16,657 nt of DNA from JANYCD01 sp043738625 (GCA_043738625.1 JAYUFR010000099.1:1-16657), one strand, 5' to 3'. Numbered from the stretch's first letter, positions 1 to 7,184 are shown. Numbers and translations are program-made. Notes: generated from the sequence alone by a model not told the origin.

Positions 1-485
1 GCGGTCAGGTTGGTGCCGAGTAAACTGCCGCCGGCCAACGCGCCCATCGAAAGCGACCCGCCCTTCGGCGGCACCCGCAGATTGCCGAGCGCCAGTATGC
101 CGTCGTGACAGGACAGGCAAAAACGCGAACTCCCGGTGGGCTGATCCGGCGTCGCCTGCAGGGTACTGCTCGCGTAGATCTGATACGTGACCGGGGGCAA
201 TTCGCGGTTCCATAGGCCGCGAGTCGCTTTGGCGTTGTGCTGCGTATGGCAGAAAATGCAGGTGCCCTGCGCCTCTGTGGTGTGCAGGGTGCCAGGGCCG
301 CTGACGCTAAGATTGTGTTTGGTGCGCGCGATCTGGGTCTGGGCGTGAGTCGGTGTGGACGTGGCCAGGAGCGCACCCATGACCAGCAGCAGCGTGGCGA
401 GAGCCCCTGCCATCTGGGTGGTGCGTTCACCGCCGCGAGCGACCGCATGGGGGCGCGTTTGCCGGTTATGTGTCAATAGCGTCAT
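1..485 (-). CDS. Doubled-CXXCH multihaem c-type cytochrome, 3' end outside window
   Basis: The frame is open from 485 to the window edge, so only the first 161 residues are visible. Two haem motifs are present, CIFCH (76-80) and CLSCH (123-127). The spacing and flanks (CxFCHTxH, then a Trp-Asn pair, then CLSCHDG) match the tetrahaem cytochrome at 5945-6751, so this is probably a relative of it. A hydrophobic stretch (about 26-42) ending in THAQ looks like a Sec signal peptide with a long basic n-region. I chose the ATG at 485 because it overlaps the stop of the upstream NHL gene as ATGA, which implies translational coupling; an internal ATG at 413 would give a shorter leader. It is the last visible gene of the conduit operon. 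Expected to be periplasmic or exported. Total haem number is unknown because the gene is cut. Confidence 0.85.
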   Translation of the reverse strand, partial: MTLLTHNRQTRPHAVARGGERTTQMAGALATLLLVMGALLATSTPTHAQTQIARTKHNLSVSGPGTLHTTEAQGTCIFCHTQHNAKATRGLWNRELPPVTYQIYASSTLQATPDQPTGSSRFCLSCHDGILALGNLRVPPKGGSLSMGALAGGSLLGTNLT

Positions 486-1546
486 TTGGCGGACTCGGTG
501 TGTGCATCGGCAACGCCGGCAAATACCTGCACCCGCCGGTTATAGGCGTCTGCGACGAAGATCTGGTCTTGCGCATTGATGAAAAGACCGCCGGGTAGCC
601 AGAATTGCCCGGCCTGCCTGCCCTGCTCGCCGAAGCCGAGCAGGAAGGTTCCGTCGCGCTCAAAGATCTGCACAGCGTCGAACAGCGCGTCGACGATGTA
701 GATGTGCCCGGCGCTGTCGACGCCCACACCCTTGGGCGCGGCGAGATCGCCCGAACCATCGCCATTGTGGCCCAGCTTCCAGAGAAATGGGCCGTGCGCA
801 TCGAATGCCTGGATGCGGAAATTGAGCGCGTCTGTGACCAGCAACGTTCCGTTTCGCTCCAGCGCCAGATGAGTCGGATAATTGAATTCGCCGTCCCTGG
901 TTCCGGCCCGGCCCAGGGTTTCCAGCAGTTCGCCCTCGGCGCTGTACACGGTGACCTGATGCCCGACCGAATCGGCGACGTACAGCCGTGCGTTTTTCGC
1001 ATCGAAGGCCAATGCGGCCGGCCGCTGCAGGATGTCTCCCGAAATGGTCTGAATGAGCTTGCCCTGCGGGTCCACCAGCAGCACTTTTTTCAGCGCCGAA
1101 TCCGCGACATACACCGCGCCGTCGGCGCGAACCGCGACCGCGACCGGAGAGACGAAGCGCTCGCCGCCGACGTCGTCCACCCTCACGGCGCGGTTGTGCG
1201 CGTAGTCGAGGATCCACAATGCCCGCGCGCCGGGATCGGCGACATACACGATACCGTTCTGTTCGGCGACGCCGGTGGGGCGCACAAAATGCTCTTCGCT
1301 GCGGCCCGCCAGCGTATCGGCCATGCGCTGAAAAATGGAGTTGCTAATCCCCAGATCGCCCGGGCCCGAAAAGCTTCGCAAGTAACGAATGCGCGCCTGG
1401 GCGGGTGCCTGCGGCCAGACCGGGCCGGGGGCTGCCCCGGGGGCTGCCATTTCGCCGGCGACCTTGGCGCTGCCGGGCGCACCGCAACCGGTAATGAGCA
1501 GCAACAGGCCGGCGGCGGCGAAGGCGAAAACACGGCGGATATCCAT
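482..1546 (-). CDS. Six-NHL-repeat beta-propeller lipoprotein
   Basis: 354 residues. The N-terminus is a lipoprotein signal with lipobox ITGC (Cys21); there is no Asp at +2, so outer-membrane sorting is expected. The body holds six NHL-type units of the form P-x-G-V-x-x-D...hYVxD...hxxF, from the VRPTGVA unit to the one ending NRRVQVFAG, enough for one six-bladed propeller. NHL propellers usually act as binding scaffolds; no catalytic motif is visible. The ATG at 1546 follows the barrel stop codon by a single base and is followed at once by the signal peptide; the frame is open further upstream but that part runs into the barrel gene. NHL proteins accompany barrels and multihaem cytochromes in known extracellular electron-transfer loci, so a role in assembling or holding cytochromes at the outer membrane is inferred. 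It is a diverged paralogue of the protein at 4637-5782. Confidence 0.9.
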   Translation of the reverse strand: MDIRRVFAFAAAGLLLLITGCGAPGSAKVAGEMAAPGAAPGPVWPQAPAQARIRYLRSFSGPGDLGISNSIFQRMADTLAGRSEEHFVRPTGVAEQNGIVYVADPGARALWILDYAHNRAVRVDDVGGERFVSPVAVAVRADGAVYVADSALKKVLLVDPQGKLIQTISGDILQRPAALAFDAKNARLYVADSVGHQVTVYSAEGELLETLGRAGTRDGEFNYPTHLALERNGTLLVTDALNFRIQAFDAHGPFLWKLGHNGDGSGDLAAPKGVGVDSAGHIYIVDALFDAVQIFERDGTFLLGFGEQGRQAGQFWLPGGLFINAQDQIFVADAYNRRVQVFAGVADAHTESAK

Positions 1547-1547
1547 C

Positions 1548-3569
1548 TTAGAATCGCCGTATCGCGATGAAGTCGAGGGCCCAGTTTTTTGTCTGGAAGC
1601 CTCCGCGGATGCGCTCGCTAGCCGTGAACACCGACGCAAGGTCGAGCTTGCCGTAGTTCAGGCGTGCCTTGAGGCGCGCCTCACTGATGGTCTCGGTCGG
1701 CTGCAGGCTGTCCTTGTAGACACGCCGGCCGATGAGCGCGGTCGTCGACCACGGGCCGCTGTACCAGTCGAGCGTGAGTTGGTTCGACAGCGCGTCGGTG
1801 CGATGCAGGGGCAAGGTAAAGTCGGTCACAGTCCAGTCCGTATTGAATCCGAATATCATGCTGTAGCTCGGTCGGTAGGAAACCAGGCCGGTGTAGTGCC
1901 ACTGAGTGTACGCCAGGCGCGTGGCCTCGTAGCGGACATAGCTGGCACTGGCCTGACTTGGGAGGATGCGCCAGGTGCCGCGCAGATTGAGTTGCGCCGT
2001 GTCTTTGCGCAGACTGTCGAGAAACCGGCTGTCCTCACCCGATATCAGCGTTTGTTTGGATTGGTCGTGTCCATACGAAAACGCAATCCAGCGATAGTCC
2101 ACGCCGATGCTCGCCGAGCTGGTTGCAGTGCCAAACTTGATGCTCGCATCGACTTCGTAAGTGTAGCTGACCGCGAGGGCATCGCCCGCCTGGATCGCCG
2201 CGCTGGTGGGCAAGGGAACGATGCGCGTGAGATTGCCCTCCTTGACGACCTCGTAATCGAGGCCGAGTGTGGACGGCAAGCGTGCGCCGCCGCGCGTGTC
2301 CACGACCACGATCGACGACGCGATGACGAACGGCTGGTTGAGCAAAAATCCCGCCCCCGCACCCAGCGACGAGGGCGCAGCCTGCGCTTCGTCGGCGACG
2401 CTGATCTGCGAGGCACTCAGACGATTGTCATCCAACTGATAGCGTCCGCCACCGCGCAGATTAAGGGTCCCGTTCCCCGGCAAGCTATGCCGATATTGGA
2501 CAGCGAGCCCTGAAACATAGGTGCCGCGCGTACCGCTGGGAAGTTCCTGACGCAAGGCCGACATCTGGCCGTTAGTGGTGAGATTGCCAAAGGGTTGATA
2601 GCGTACATCGAGGGTGCCGTTCTGGGTCGTGCTGGTCCCCACTTGGGTATTTGAACGCGCCAGCAGATAATGATATCCCGTCGAAAGATTGTCGTCGTGG
2701 TTGATCCGAAGGTTGTCTTCCGCATTGAAAAGACTAAATGGGGTGACGCCGGTGCGGGTGTAATAAAACAGGCGGGAATCCGAGCGCCAATTCAATAGCG
2801 CTCCAAAGTCCACGCTGTAGTTGAGATTGACCGTCTGGCTCTGAAAATTGGCCTGCGGGAAATAGCGGTCATTAAGCGCGTTGAACCTGTAGCGTAAATC
2901 CAGGTCCGCCGTTTGGTAACCCTTGTGGCCATCAAGGCTCACATTATTTTGCTGTTCGTCGCGCTGGAAAGTCTGACCCAGCACACTGGTGGTCTTTTCG
3001 CGGGTCTCCTGCTGTTCCGCGCGCGCGCTGGCGCTGAAGTAGGGCATGCCCCAGTCGCGCAACGGACTGTCTTCCCGCAGTTGCACCGTAACACCACGAT
3101 TCTGGAAAGCCAGTTCCGAGCGACCGAATGGCTGGGTCAGGATGTTGTCGCTGCGATTGGCGTAGAACCTGCCGTTGTAAGGAAACTCGCTGAACAGGCT
3201 GGCGTCGAACGCGTAGCCGATGAGCTTGCCGGTGCGGGAATCGCGCGTCCCGTTGGTGCTTTCGCGGTCCTGCACCAGACCGAGCGTCAACCCCAGGCTG
3301 GCGGTGACGAGCCGCGGATCGATGAAATAAAAGCCCTGGTTGCGCACACCCATTTGTTCGCGCGTGCGCCGGCGATTGAAATCCGTGTCCGCACTGCCAT
3401 CCGACGAGTGCAGCCTCTCGCGCTCAATCCTGTACCCCGCTTCGAGCGAACCTTCCCAGCTGCCTAAATGGAAGTCCTGCAGCGACTGCGCGCCGGTCCG
3501 GCCCGAAGCAAGCAGCGTCAACAGTGCCATCATGGTGAATTTCCGCAGTGTCCGCGCGCGCGCCGTCAT
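1548..3569 (-). CDS. Outer-membrane beta-barrel of a porin-cytochrome conduit
   Basis: 673 residues. A signal peptide (basic n-region, then MMALLTLLASGRTGA) precedes a mature chain that is mostly alternating polar and aromatic segments with many Tyr, Arg, Asn and Gln residues, typical of long amphipathic strands, and the chain ends in Phe, as barrel beta-signals do. No Cys remains, so it binds no haem itself. At about residues 415-470 there is a non-barrel-like stretch with the pattern DYEVV...GNLTRI...GDALAVSYTY, perhaps a plug or extracellular insertion. The size is in the range of MtrB/PioB/Omb barrels, but I see no CXXC near the N-terminus as in MtrB. Start chosen at 3569 because its ATG overlaps the stop of the small cytochrome (ATGA); the frame is open further upstream only as a shadow of the cytochrome genes. 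Inferred job: insulating sheath for the trihaem cytochromes encoded just upstream. Confidence 0.85.
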   Translation of the reverse strand: MTARARTLRKFTMMALLTLLASGRTGAQSLQDFHLGSWEGSLEAGYRIERERLHSSDGSADTDFNRRRTREQMGVRNQGFYFIDPRLVTASLGLTLGLVQDRESTNGTRDSRTGKLIGYAFDASLFSEFPYNGRFYANRSDNILTQPFGRSELAFQNRGVTVQLREDSPLRDWGMPYFSASARAEQQETREKTTSVLGQTFQRDEQQNNVSLDGHKGYQTADLDLRYRFNALNDRYFPQANFQSQTVNLNYSVDFGALLNWRSDSRLFYYTRTGVTPFSLFNAEDNLRINHDDNLSTGYHYLLARSNTQVGTSTTQNGTLDVRYQPFGNLTTNGQMSALRQELPSGTRGTYVSGLAVQYRHSLPGNGTLNLRGGGRYQLDDNRLSASQISVADEAQAAPSSLGAGAGFLLNQPFVIASSIVVVDTRGGARLPSTLGLDYEVVKEGNLTRIVPLPTSAAIQAGDALAVSYTYEVDASIKFGTATSSASIGVDYRWIAFSYGHDQSKQTLISGEDSRFLDSLRKDTAQLNLRGTWRILPSQASASYVRYEATRLAYTQWHYTGLVSYRPSYSMIFGFNTDWTVTDFTLPLHRTDALSNQLTLDWYSGPWSTTALIGRRVYKDSLQPTETISEARLKARLNYGKLDLASVFTASERIRGGFQTKNWALDFIAIRRF

Positions 3570-3913
3570 TGGAGATGACAGCGCGGGCAGGAGTTGAACG
3601 TCGCCTGGAAAGCGATTTTGCCGTTGTGGCAAACGCCGCAGGACTTGCCTTCCTCGAATGCGTCCATGATGATCGTATTGGCCCCCGCCTTCATCACGAA
3701 GATGTCCTCGTGACAAACATGGCACTTGAACTGAATCCGGTGGACGAAGTGCGGAAAGGTTGCCGTTGGCACATCCTTGGTTCCCGGGGTCTTGCGAGTG
3801 AACGTGATATCGCCGATCTCGCCGAGCGCCGCACCCGCCATCAGCAGGGAGAGCAGCGAAAGCGACGAGAGCGCTGATCGCGCAACGGCCATGCGAATTG
3901 AGCGGCGCATCAT
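3566..3913 (-). CDS. Periplasmic trihaem c7-like cytochrome
   Basis: 115 residues with a signal peptide (SALSSLSLLSLLMAGAALG) and three haem motifs, CHVCH (64-68), CGVCH (92-96) and CPRCH (109-113). His55 and His58 (HFVH) precede the first motif and are likely distal ligands. The layout PHxxH-x5-CxxCH...CGxCHxGKxAF...CxRCH is that of small c7/c3-type cytochromes. The same layout occurs in the C-terminal domain of the preceding gene, so the two are tandem paralogues. The ATG at 3913 (a second ATG follows directly) overlaps the previous stop, and its own stop overlaps the barrel start, giving two ATGA junctions in a row. Expected to carry electrons in the periplasm or inside the inner mouth of the barrel. 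Confidence 0.92.
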   Translation of the reverse strand: MMRRSIRMAVARSALSSLSLLSLLMAGAALGEIGDITFTRKTPGTKDVPTATFPHFVHRIQFKCHVCHEDIFVMKAGANTIIMDAFEEGKSCGVCHNGKIAFQATFNSCPRCHLQ

Positions 3914-4551
3914 TTGGGCATGGCCGGGTGGCAGCGGGCGCAACCGGTCGCCACATCAAAGGCCACCTTGCCATGACAACGCCCGCAAAATTCGCCGGCG
4001 AAGATCTTTTCCATGGTGATCGCATCGGCACCTTTTTCCATCTGGAAAATGCCCGTATGACAGTTGGTGCAGACGAGGATTCGCGTGTGCGCTTTGTGCG
4101 GAAAGAGTACCTTGAAATCCGGCATGTCCTTGGGAACAAGCTCAATATCCAAGTCGAGTTCGGGTTCGTCCGCAGCTTTGGGATCGAGTCCCGGCTTGGG
4201 CGCAATGAGGTTTTCGTTCTGCGCACGCACCCAGTCGGTCGCGCCGGTGGCATCCTTCGGTAACAGTTGCAGTTGCGCCAGCCAATCGGTCTGCGGCACC
4301 TCTGGCATCACTTCCACCTCTGGCGGCGGCTTGGGACGCTCGTACGGGGGGCGGCGCGGATGTGGCTGCAGCGGTTTATGCACTACTGGCTCGAACAGCA
4401 ACGCCACCAACGGCGGCGGCGAGCTGCAGGCGCCCAGAACAAGGATGCCTGCGCAGAAGAGCCACACGAGAATCGATCCCAGTCGGCAAAACTTGTCGGT
4501 GGGATTCGGCTTCGCGGACTTCGAACCTGGCACGGTCCTGGTGATCGGCAT
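3910..4551 (-). CDS. Trihaem c7-like cytochrome lipoprotein with proline-rich linker
   Basis: 213 residues from the ATG at 4551. The hydrophobic segment ends in lipobox LGAC (Cys42), with Ser-Ser following, so an outer-membrane lipid anchor is likely. Then comes a Pro-rich linker (about 45-85) and an acidic stretch, and finally a trihaem domain with CTNCH (161-165), CGRCH (189-193) and CARCH (204-208); His152 and His155 lie before the first motif. The domain parallels the small cytochrome encoded next. The frame is open up to 4707, overlapping the upstream NHL gene, but only the 4551 start places a normal signal peptide near the N-terminus and has a Shine-Dalgarno-like AGGAAGG upstream. The lipid anchor plus long linker suggests a haem domain tethered at the barrel; which face of the membrane cannot be read from sequence. 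Confidence 0.88.
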   Translation of the reverse strand: MPITRTVPGSKSAKPNPTDKFCRLGSILVWLFCAGILVLGACSSPPPLVALLFEPVVHKPLQPHPRRPPYERPKPPPEVEVMPEVPQTDWLAQLQLLPKDATGATDWVRAQNENLIAPKPGLDPKAADEPELDLDIELVPKDMPDFKVLFPHKAHTRILVCTNCHTGIFQMEKGADAITMEKIFAGEFCGRCHGKVAFDVATGCARCHPAMPK

Positions 4552-4636
4552 GCTTGCCTTCCTGATGGCCCGCGCGCGGGCCAGCCTTTGGTTGCGCGAC
4601 CGGGGCAACTCGCGAAGCGCCAGTTTCGCATAACCG

Positions 4637-5782
4637 TCAATTCTTGGTCGGAAGTTTTGGGGCGGGTGCCGCAACGGCTTTGCCCGGCGGAACGAGGAAG
4701 CTGTCATCTGCGGAGGTGTTGACTAGGTCGTACACTTCAACCCGGTGATTCAGATAGTCACCCACATAAATGCGATTCTTGCCGTCGATCGCGATCGGAG
4801 ACGGATTTTGCAACATGCCGGGAATCGGGCCGCGGCCGCCAAAGAAGATCAATACCTGTCCTTTCGGGTTGAACACCTGGACATTGCTCCAGCCCGAATC
4901 GACCACGTACAAGTTGCCGAAGCTGTCGGTCGCGACACCTTTCGGCTTGTCGAACATGCCCCAGCCATTGCCGCGCTCGCCAAATCGTTTCAAATACTTT
5001 CCGTCCGCGTCGAATTGCTGAACCCGCGAATTCAGCGTATCGGTGACGTAAACATTGCCCTGCTTGTCCACTGATACATAGGTCGGAAACTGGAATTGTC
5101 CATCGCCGTTTCCCTTGCCCTGCCCCAGCGTACCCGTGAGTTTGCCCTGCATATCGAAGATCTTGACCGTATGCGCTGTGGACTTGGTGTGGGCCGTGTC
5201 TGCGAGGTAGATTTTCCCGCGCGCCCGATCGATCGCCACACCGGCGGGTTTCTCAATCGAGGGATCGGTGATGAAGTGGAGGAATTCTCCCTTGCGGTTG
5301 AACACGCTGATGCCCTTCTTTTCCTGTTCGACCACGTAAACATTTTCCTCGGCGTCCAGGGCAACGCCCATCGGCCGGGCAAGCGGCGCCTCCTTGCCGA
5401 TCTTGGTGAATTTCTTTTGCGCGAAATCGAATACAAAAACAGCGAGCTGCGCGTAATCGGAAACATAAAGGCGATTGCCGTCGTCGGAGACCGCGAGGCC
5501 CATCGGTTCAGCGATGCGATTGGCCGGCGGCTTTTTGCCCGCCAGAAACTCCACCAGGTTCTCGTTGAAGGTGACATCGCGACCGAGATCCTCCTCGCTG
5601 AAGAGCGAGCGGACGAAGGCGATACGCGTGGGCAGGGGTGGCGCGGGCCACACCAGCAGTTTTTCGTCCGGCGGCGGCGGGCGGGTCGCACAACTCGCCA
5701 GCAACGCCAGCATTCCCGCCATCGACGTCCAGATGAGCGCCCGGCTAGCGCGCTTCGCGGCTCCAATCAGGTACTTGAGCAT
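4637..5782 (-). CDS. Six-NHL-repeat beta-propeller lipoprotein, first gene of conduit operon
   Basis: 381 residues. A basic N-terminus and hydrophobic core end in lipobox LASC (Cys31) with Ala at +2, so the outer membrane is the expected site. A Pro-rich stretch follows. Six NHL units run from about residue 90 to 360; typical examples are KPKGVATDSFGNLYVVD and FPTYVSVDKQGNVYVTD. The C-terminus is Pro/Ala-rich. The ATG at 5782 has GGAGG four bases upstream. A perfect FNR-type box lies about 75 bases upstream, so this is probably the first gene of the unit that continues through 1. It shares its fold, a short Pro-rich region and the phrase LPTRIAFVRS (RIRYLRS in the other) with the NHL lipoprotein at 482-1546. 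Function is unassigned; scaffolding of a surface electron conduit is inferred from context. Confidence 0.92.
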   Translation of the reverse strand: MLKYLIGAAKRASRALIWTSMAGMLALLASCATRPPPPDEKLLVWPAPPLPTRIAFVRSLFSEEDLGRDVTFNENLVEFLAGKKPPANRIAEPMGLAVSDDGNRLYVSDYAQLAVFVFDFAQKKFTKIGKEAPLARPMGVALDAEENVYVVEQEKKGISVFNRKGEFLHFITDPSIEKPAGVAIDRARGKIYLADTAHTKSTAHTVKIFDMQGKLTGTLGQGKGNGDGQFQFPTYVSVDKQGNVYVTDTLNSRVQQFDADGKYLKRFGERGNGWGMFDKPKGVATDSFGNLYVVDSGWSNVQVFNPKGQVLIFFGGRGPIPGMLQNPSPIAIDGKNRIYVGDYLNHRVEVYDLVNTSADDSFLVPPGKAVAAPAPKLPTKN

Positions 5783-5856
5783 AATGCCTCCAAGGCAACG
5801 TGTTTCGTGAACGACAAGCTACTGCGATCATCTTAATCGTCTTGATGGACTGGGTG

Positions 5857-5870
5857 TTGATGCAGATCAA
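5857..5870 (-). promoter_or_regulatory. FNR/ANR-type box upstream of conduit operon
   Basis: On the minus strand this reads TTGATCTGCATCAA, a perfect match to the FNR consensus TTGAT-N4-ATCAA. Its centre is about 81 bases upstream of the NHL gene start, so a class II promoter (box centred near -41) would give a leader of roughly 40 bases. Suggests activation under low oxygen by an FNR/ANR/DNR-family regulator; which one cannot be told. Confidence 0.75.
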
Positions 5871-5912
5871 AAAGCAACCGGGGCTGGCGTTTACCGCCAG
5901 CCCCGGTTGCTT
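5869..5912 (-). terminator. Strong rho-independent terminator after tetrahaem cytochrome
   Basis: A perfect 18-bp inverted repeat (5872-5889 and 5895-5912) with a 5-base loop. Read on the minus strand it is followed by a run of T (complement of 5869-5873). It lies about 30 bases past the stop of the tetrahaem cytochrome and closes that transcript. The T run overlaps the last bases of the FNR-type box of the next operon. Confidence 0.93.
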
Positions 5913-5944
5913 ACGGACTGCTTGCTAACTACTAAACCTGCACA

Positions 5945-6751
5945 CTATTTGATATGGCACTGCACGCAGAGGTAACCGTCAGCTTGCGTGCTGCCGGTGA
6001 GCTTGCCACGCAAAAAATTAACGTCGACGGCGGCTTTGTTGTGTGGATCGTGGCATGAGGAGCACTCGATACCCGTTTTTCCGGCAACGGCCCCGGCACT
6101 GATTGCCCCTGCATTGTCGTTGAACAAGCGGATAGGCGCTGCGGGTTGAGCCACCCATTCCGTCAAGACCAGACCGTCGCCGCCCACCTTGCTGTTGTAG
6201 GTGTTCTTAGCTTGGTTAAACGAGTACGGCATCGCAACCGGGTGATTGCCGCCCATGGCACCAGCCACTCCGCCAGTCGCACCGATAACATGACTGGTGT
6301 CGCTATCTGAGCCAAGCTTAAATGTGTTATAGACACCGTCCGTACTGCCGACTGTGCGCGCCGCCTCTTTGAACCAAGCGATATCACCGACCGCCACAGT
6401 GCCATCGTGGCAGCTCAAGCATTTTGTGGTCGGTCCTTTGTAAGTGTTACCCACGAATGTGGCAAATGGAGTCCCGGCCGTGGTTGTGGGAACATCCCAC
6501 GAAAAGTTGCTGGATGAAAGCGTGTGGTTCCACAATAGCAGCGTCGAGATCGCCTTGTGCGGTGTATGACAGTATGTGCAAACACCAACGGTCCCGGCGT
6601 TCGCGGTTCCCATCACACCGCCAGTAAAGTCGTGGGCAGTGGCAGCAACCCCTTGCCCGGGATCGCCGGGTACTGGTGGTGCTGCCCAGGCGAGTGCAGG
6701 TGCGAGAGCCAAAACGGCCAGCGCAGTCTTTAATACTCTTGATAATTTCAT
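5945..6751 (-). CDS. Tetrahaem c-type cytochrome, OmcE-like candidate filament subunit
   Basis: 268 residues. A Sec signal peptide (MKLSRVLKTALAVLALAPAL, cleavage after AWA) precedes a chain with four haem motifs: CTYCH (58-62), CLSCH (111-115), CSSCH (230-234) and CVQCH (262-266). His40, His65, His76, His154, His170 and His237 are candidate distal ligands, two more than four bis-His haems need. Motifs such as CHTPH and CHDPHN are typical of doubled-CXXCH cytochromes. The wide gap between haems 2 and 3 (about 115 residues) is rich in Gly, Ala, Ser and Thr. Haem number, size and neighbours resemble the Geobacter nanowire subunit OmcE, but sequence identity was not tested. The ATG at 6751 follows AAGGAG by nine bases; a TTG seven codons upstream is less likely. 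It is a separate unit with an FNR-like box upstream and a strong terminator downstream, which fits high expression. Confidence 0.9.
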   Translation of the reverse strand: MKLSRVLKTALAVLALAPALAWAAPPVPGDPGQGVAATAHDFTGGVMGTANAGTVGVCTYCHTPHKAISTLLLWNHTLSSSNFSWDVPTTTAGTPFATFVGNTYKGPTTKCLSCHDGTVAVGDIAWFKEAARTVGSTDGVYNTFKLGSDSDTSHVIGATGGVAGAMGGNHPVAMPYSFNQAKNTYNSKVGGDGLVLTEWVAQPAAPIRLFNDNAGAISAGAVAGKTGIECSSCHDPHNKAAVDVNFLRGKLTGSTQADGYLCVQCHIK

Positions 6752-6793
6752 GATTTCATTCTCCTTGAACAAGTGATGTACAGATGATGAAGA

Positions 6794-6845
6794 TGAACCA
6801 GCTAAACAACTTAAGAAGTGAGATACAAATGTTGAACCAGCTAAA
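6794..6845. repeat. 13-bp direct repeat in the cytochrome leader/promoter
   Basis: TGAACCAGCTAAA occurs at 6794-6806 and again at 6833-6845, 39 bases apart, between the FNR-like box and the tetrahaem cytochrome start. The spacing is close to four helical turns, so a regulator binding site is possible; a chance duplication is also possible. Confidence 0.6.
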
Positions 6846-6855
6846 AACTCTAATG

Positions 6856-6869
6856 TTGAGGTAGATCAA
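6856..6869 (-). promoter_or_regulatory. FNR/ANR-like box upstream of tetrahaem cytochrome
   Basis: The minus strand reads TTGATCTACCTCAA, one base away from the FNR consensus (CTCAA for ATCAA). It is centred about 111 bases upstream of the ATG, leaving room for a promoter with a leader of about 70 bases. It shares the left part TTGATCT with the boxes at 5857-5870 and 11015-11028. Confidence 0.6.
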
Positions 6870-7184
6870 ACAAGTGTGGATCTCACCAACAAACGCCGTA
6901 ATCAATACTTGGTGTTACTTCGTTCACGCTATAGCTTGCAATCATCGTGCCACTCATGTCGTGCCAGTCGCAGATTGCATGCGCGTATTGCTACCTGTTG
7001 TTTTGTAATGATTATTTGTGTGTGCGGTTTGCACGACACGCGCTCGAATGGTTCGCGTTAAATTTCTTAGCGGTTTTTTTTCGCAAGAATCGGAAATGAG
7101 CAGGCTCCGATTCGCACGTTTGGGAAATGGGCGAGCGCTGGAACCGTTGGTGCCAGATACCATCTGAACCAATAGTGACCCCCC
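6870..7184. other. Intergenic stretch without recognisable gene
   Basis: I find no convincing coding frame here: short open frames have no matching family, signal peptide or ribosome binding site. It contains one perfect 8-bp inverted repeat (GAATCGGA at 7087-7094 and TCCGATTC at 7106-7113, 11-base loop) without a T run on the correct side, so it is not a terminator. The lower GC content than in the neighbouring genes fits a promoter-proximal or insertion-damaged region. Confidence 0.6.

Noticed and set aside
605..1570. Long plus-strand open frame opposite the NHL lipoprotein
   Set aside because: It is antisense to a gene with clear NHL repeats and a lipobox; composition reflects GC-rich codon shadows.
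3570..4253. Upstream extension of the barrel frame to 4253
   Set aside because: The extension reads the two cytochrome genes out of frame and has no signal peptide; the ATGA-coupled start at 3569 does.
7087..7113. Perfect 8-bp inverted repeat considered as a terminator
   Set aside because: The T run lies on the wrong side of the stem on both strands.
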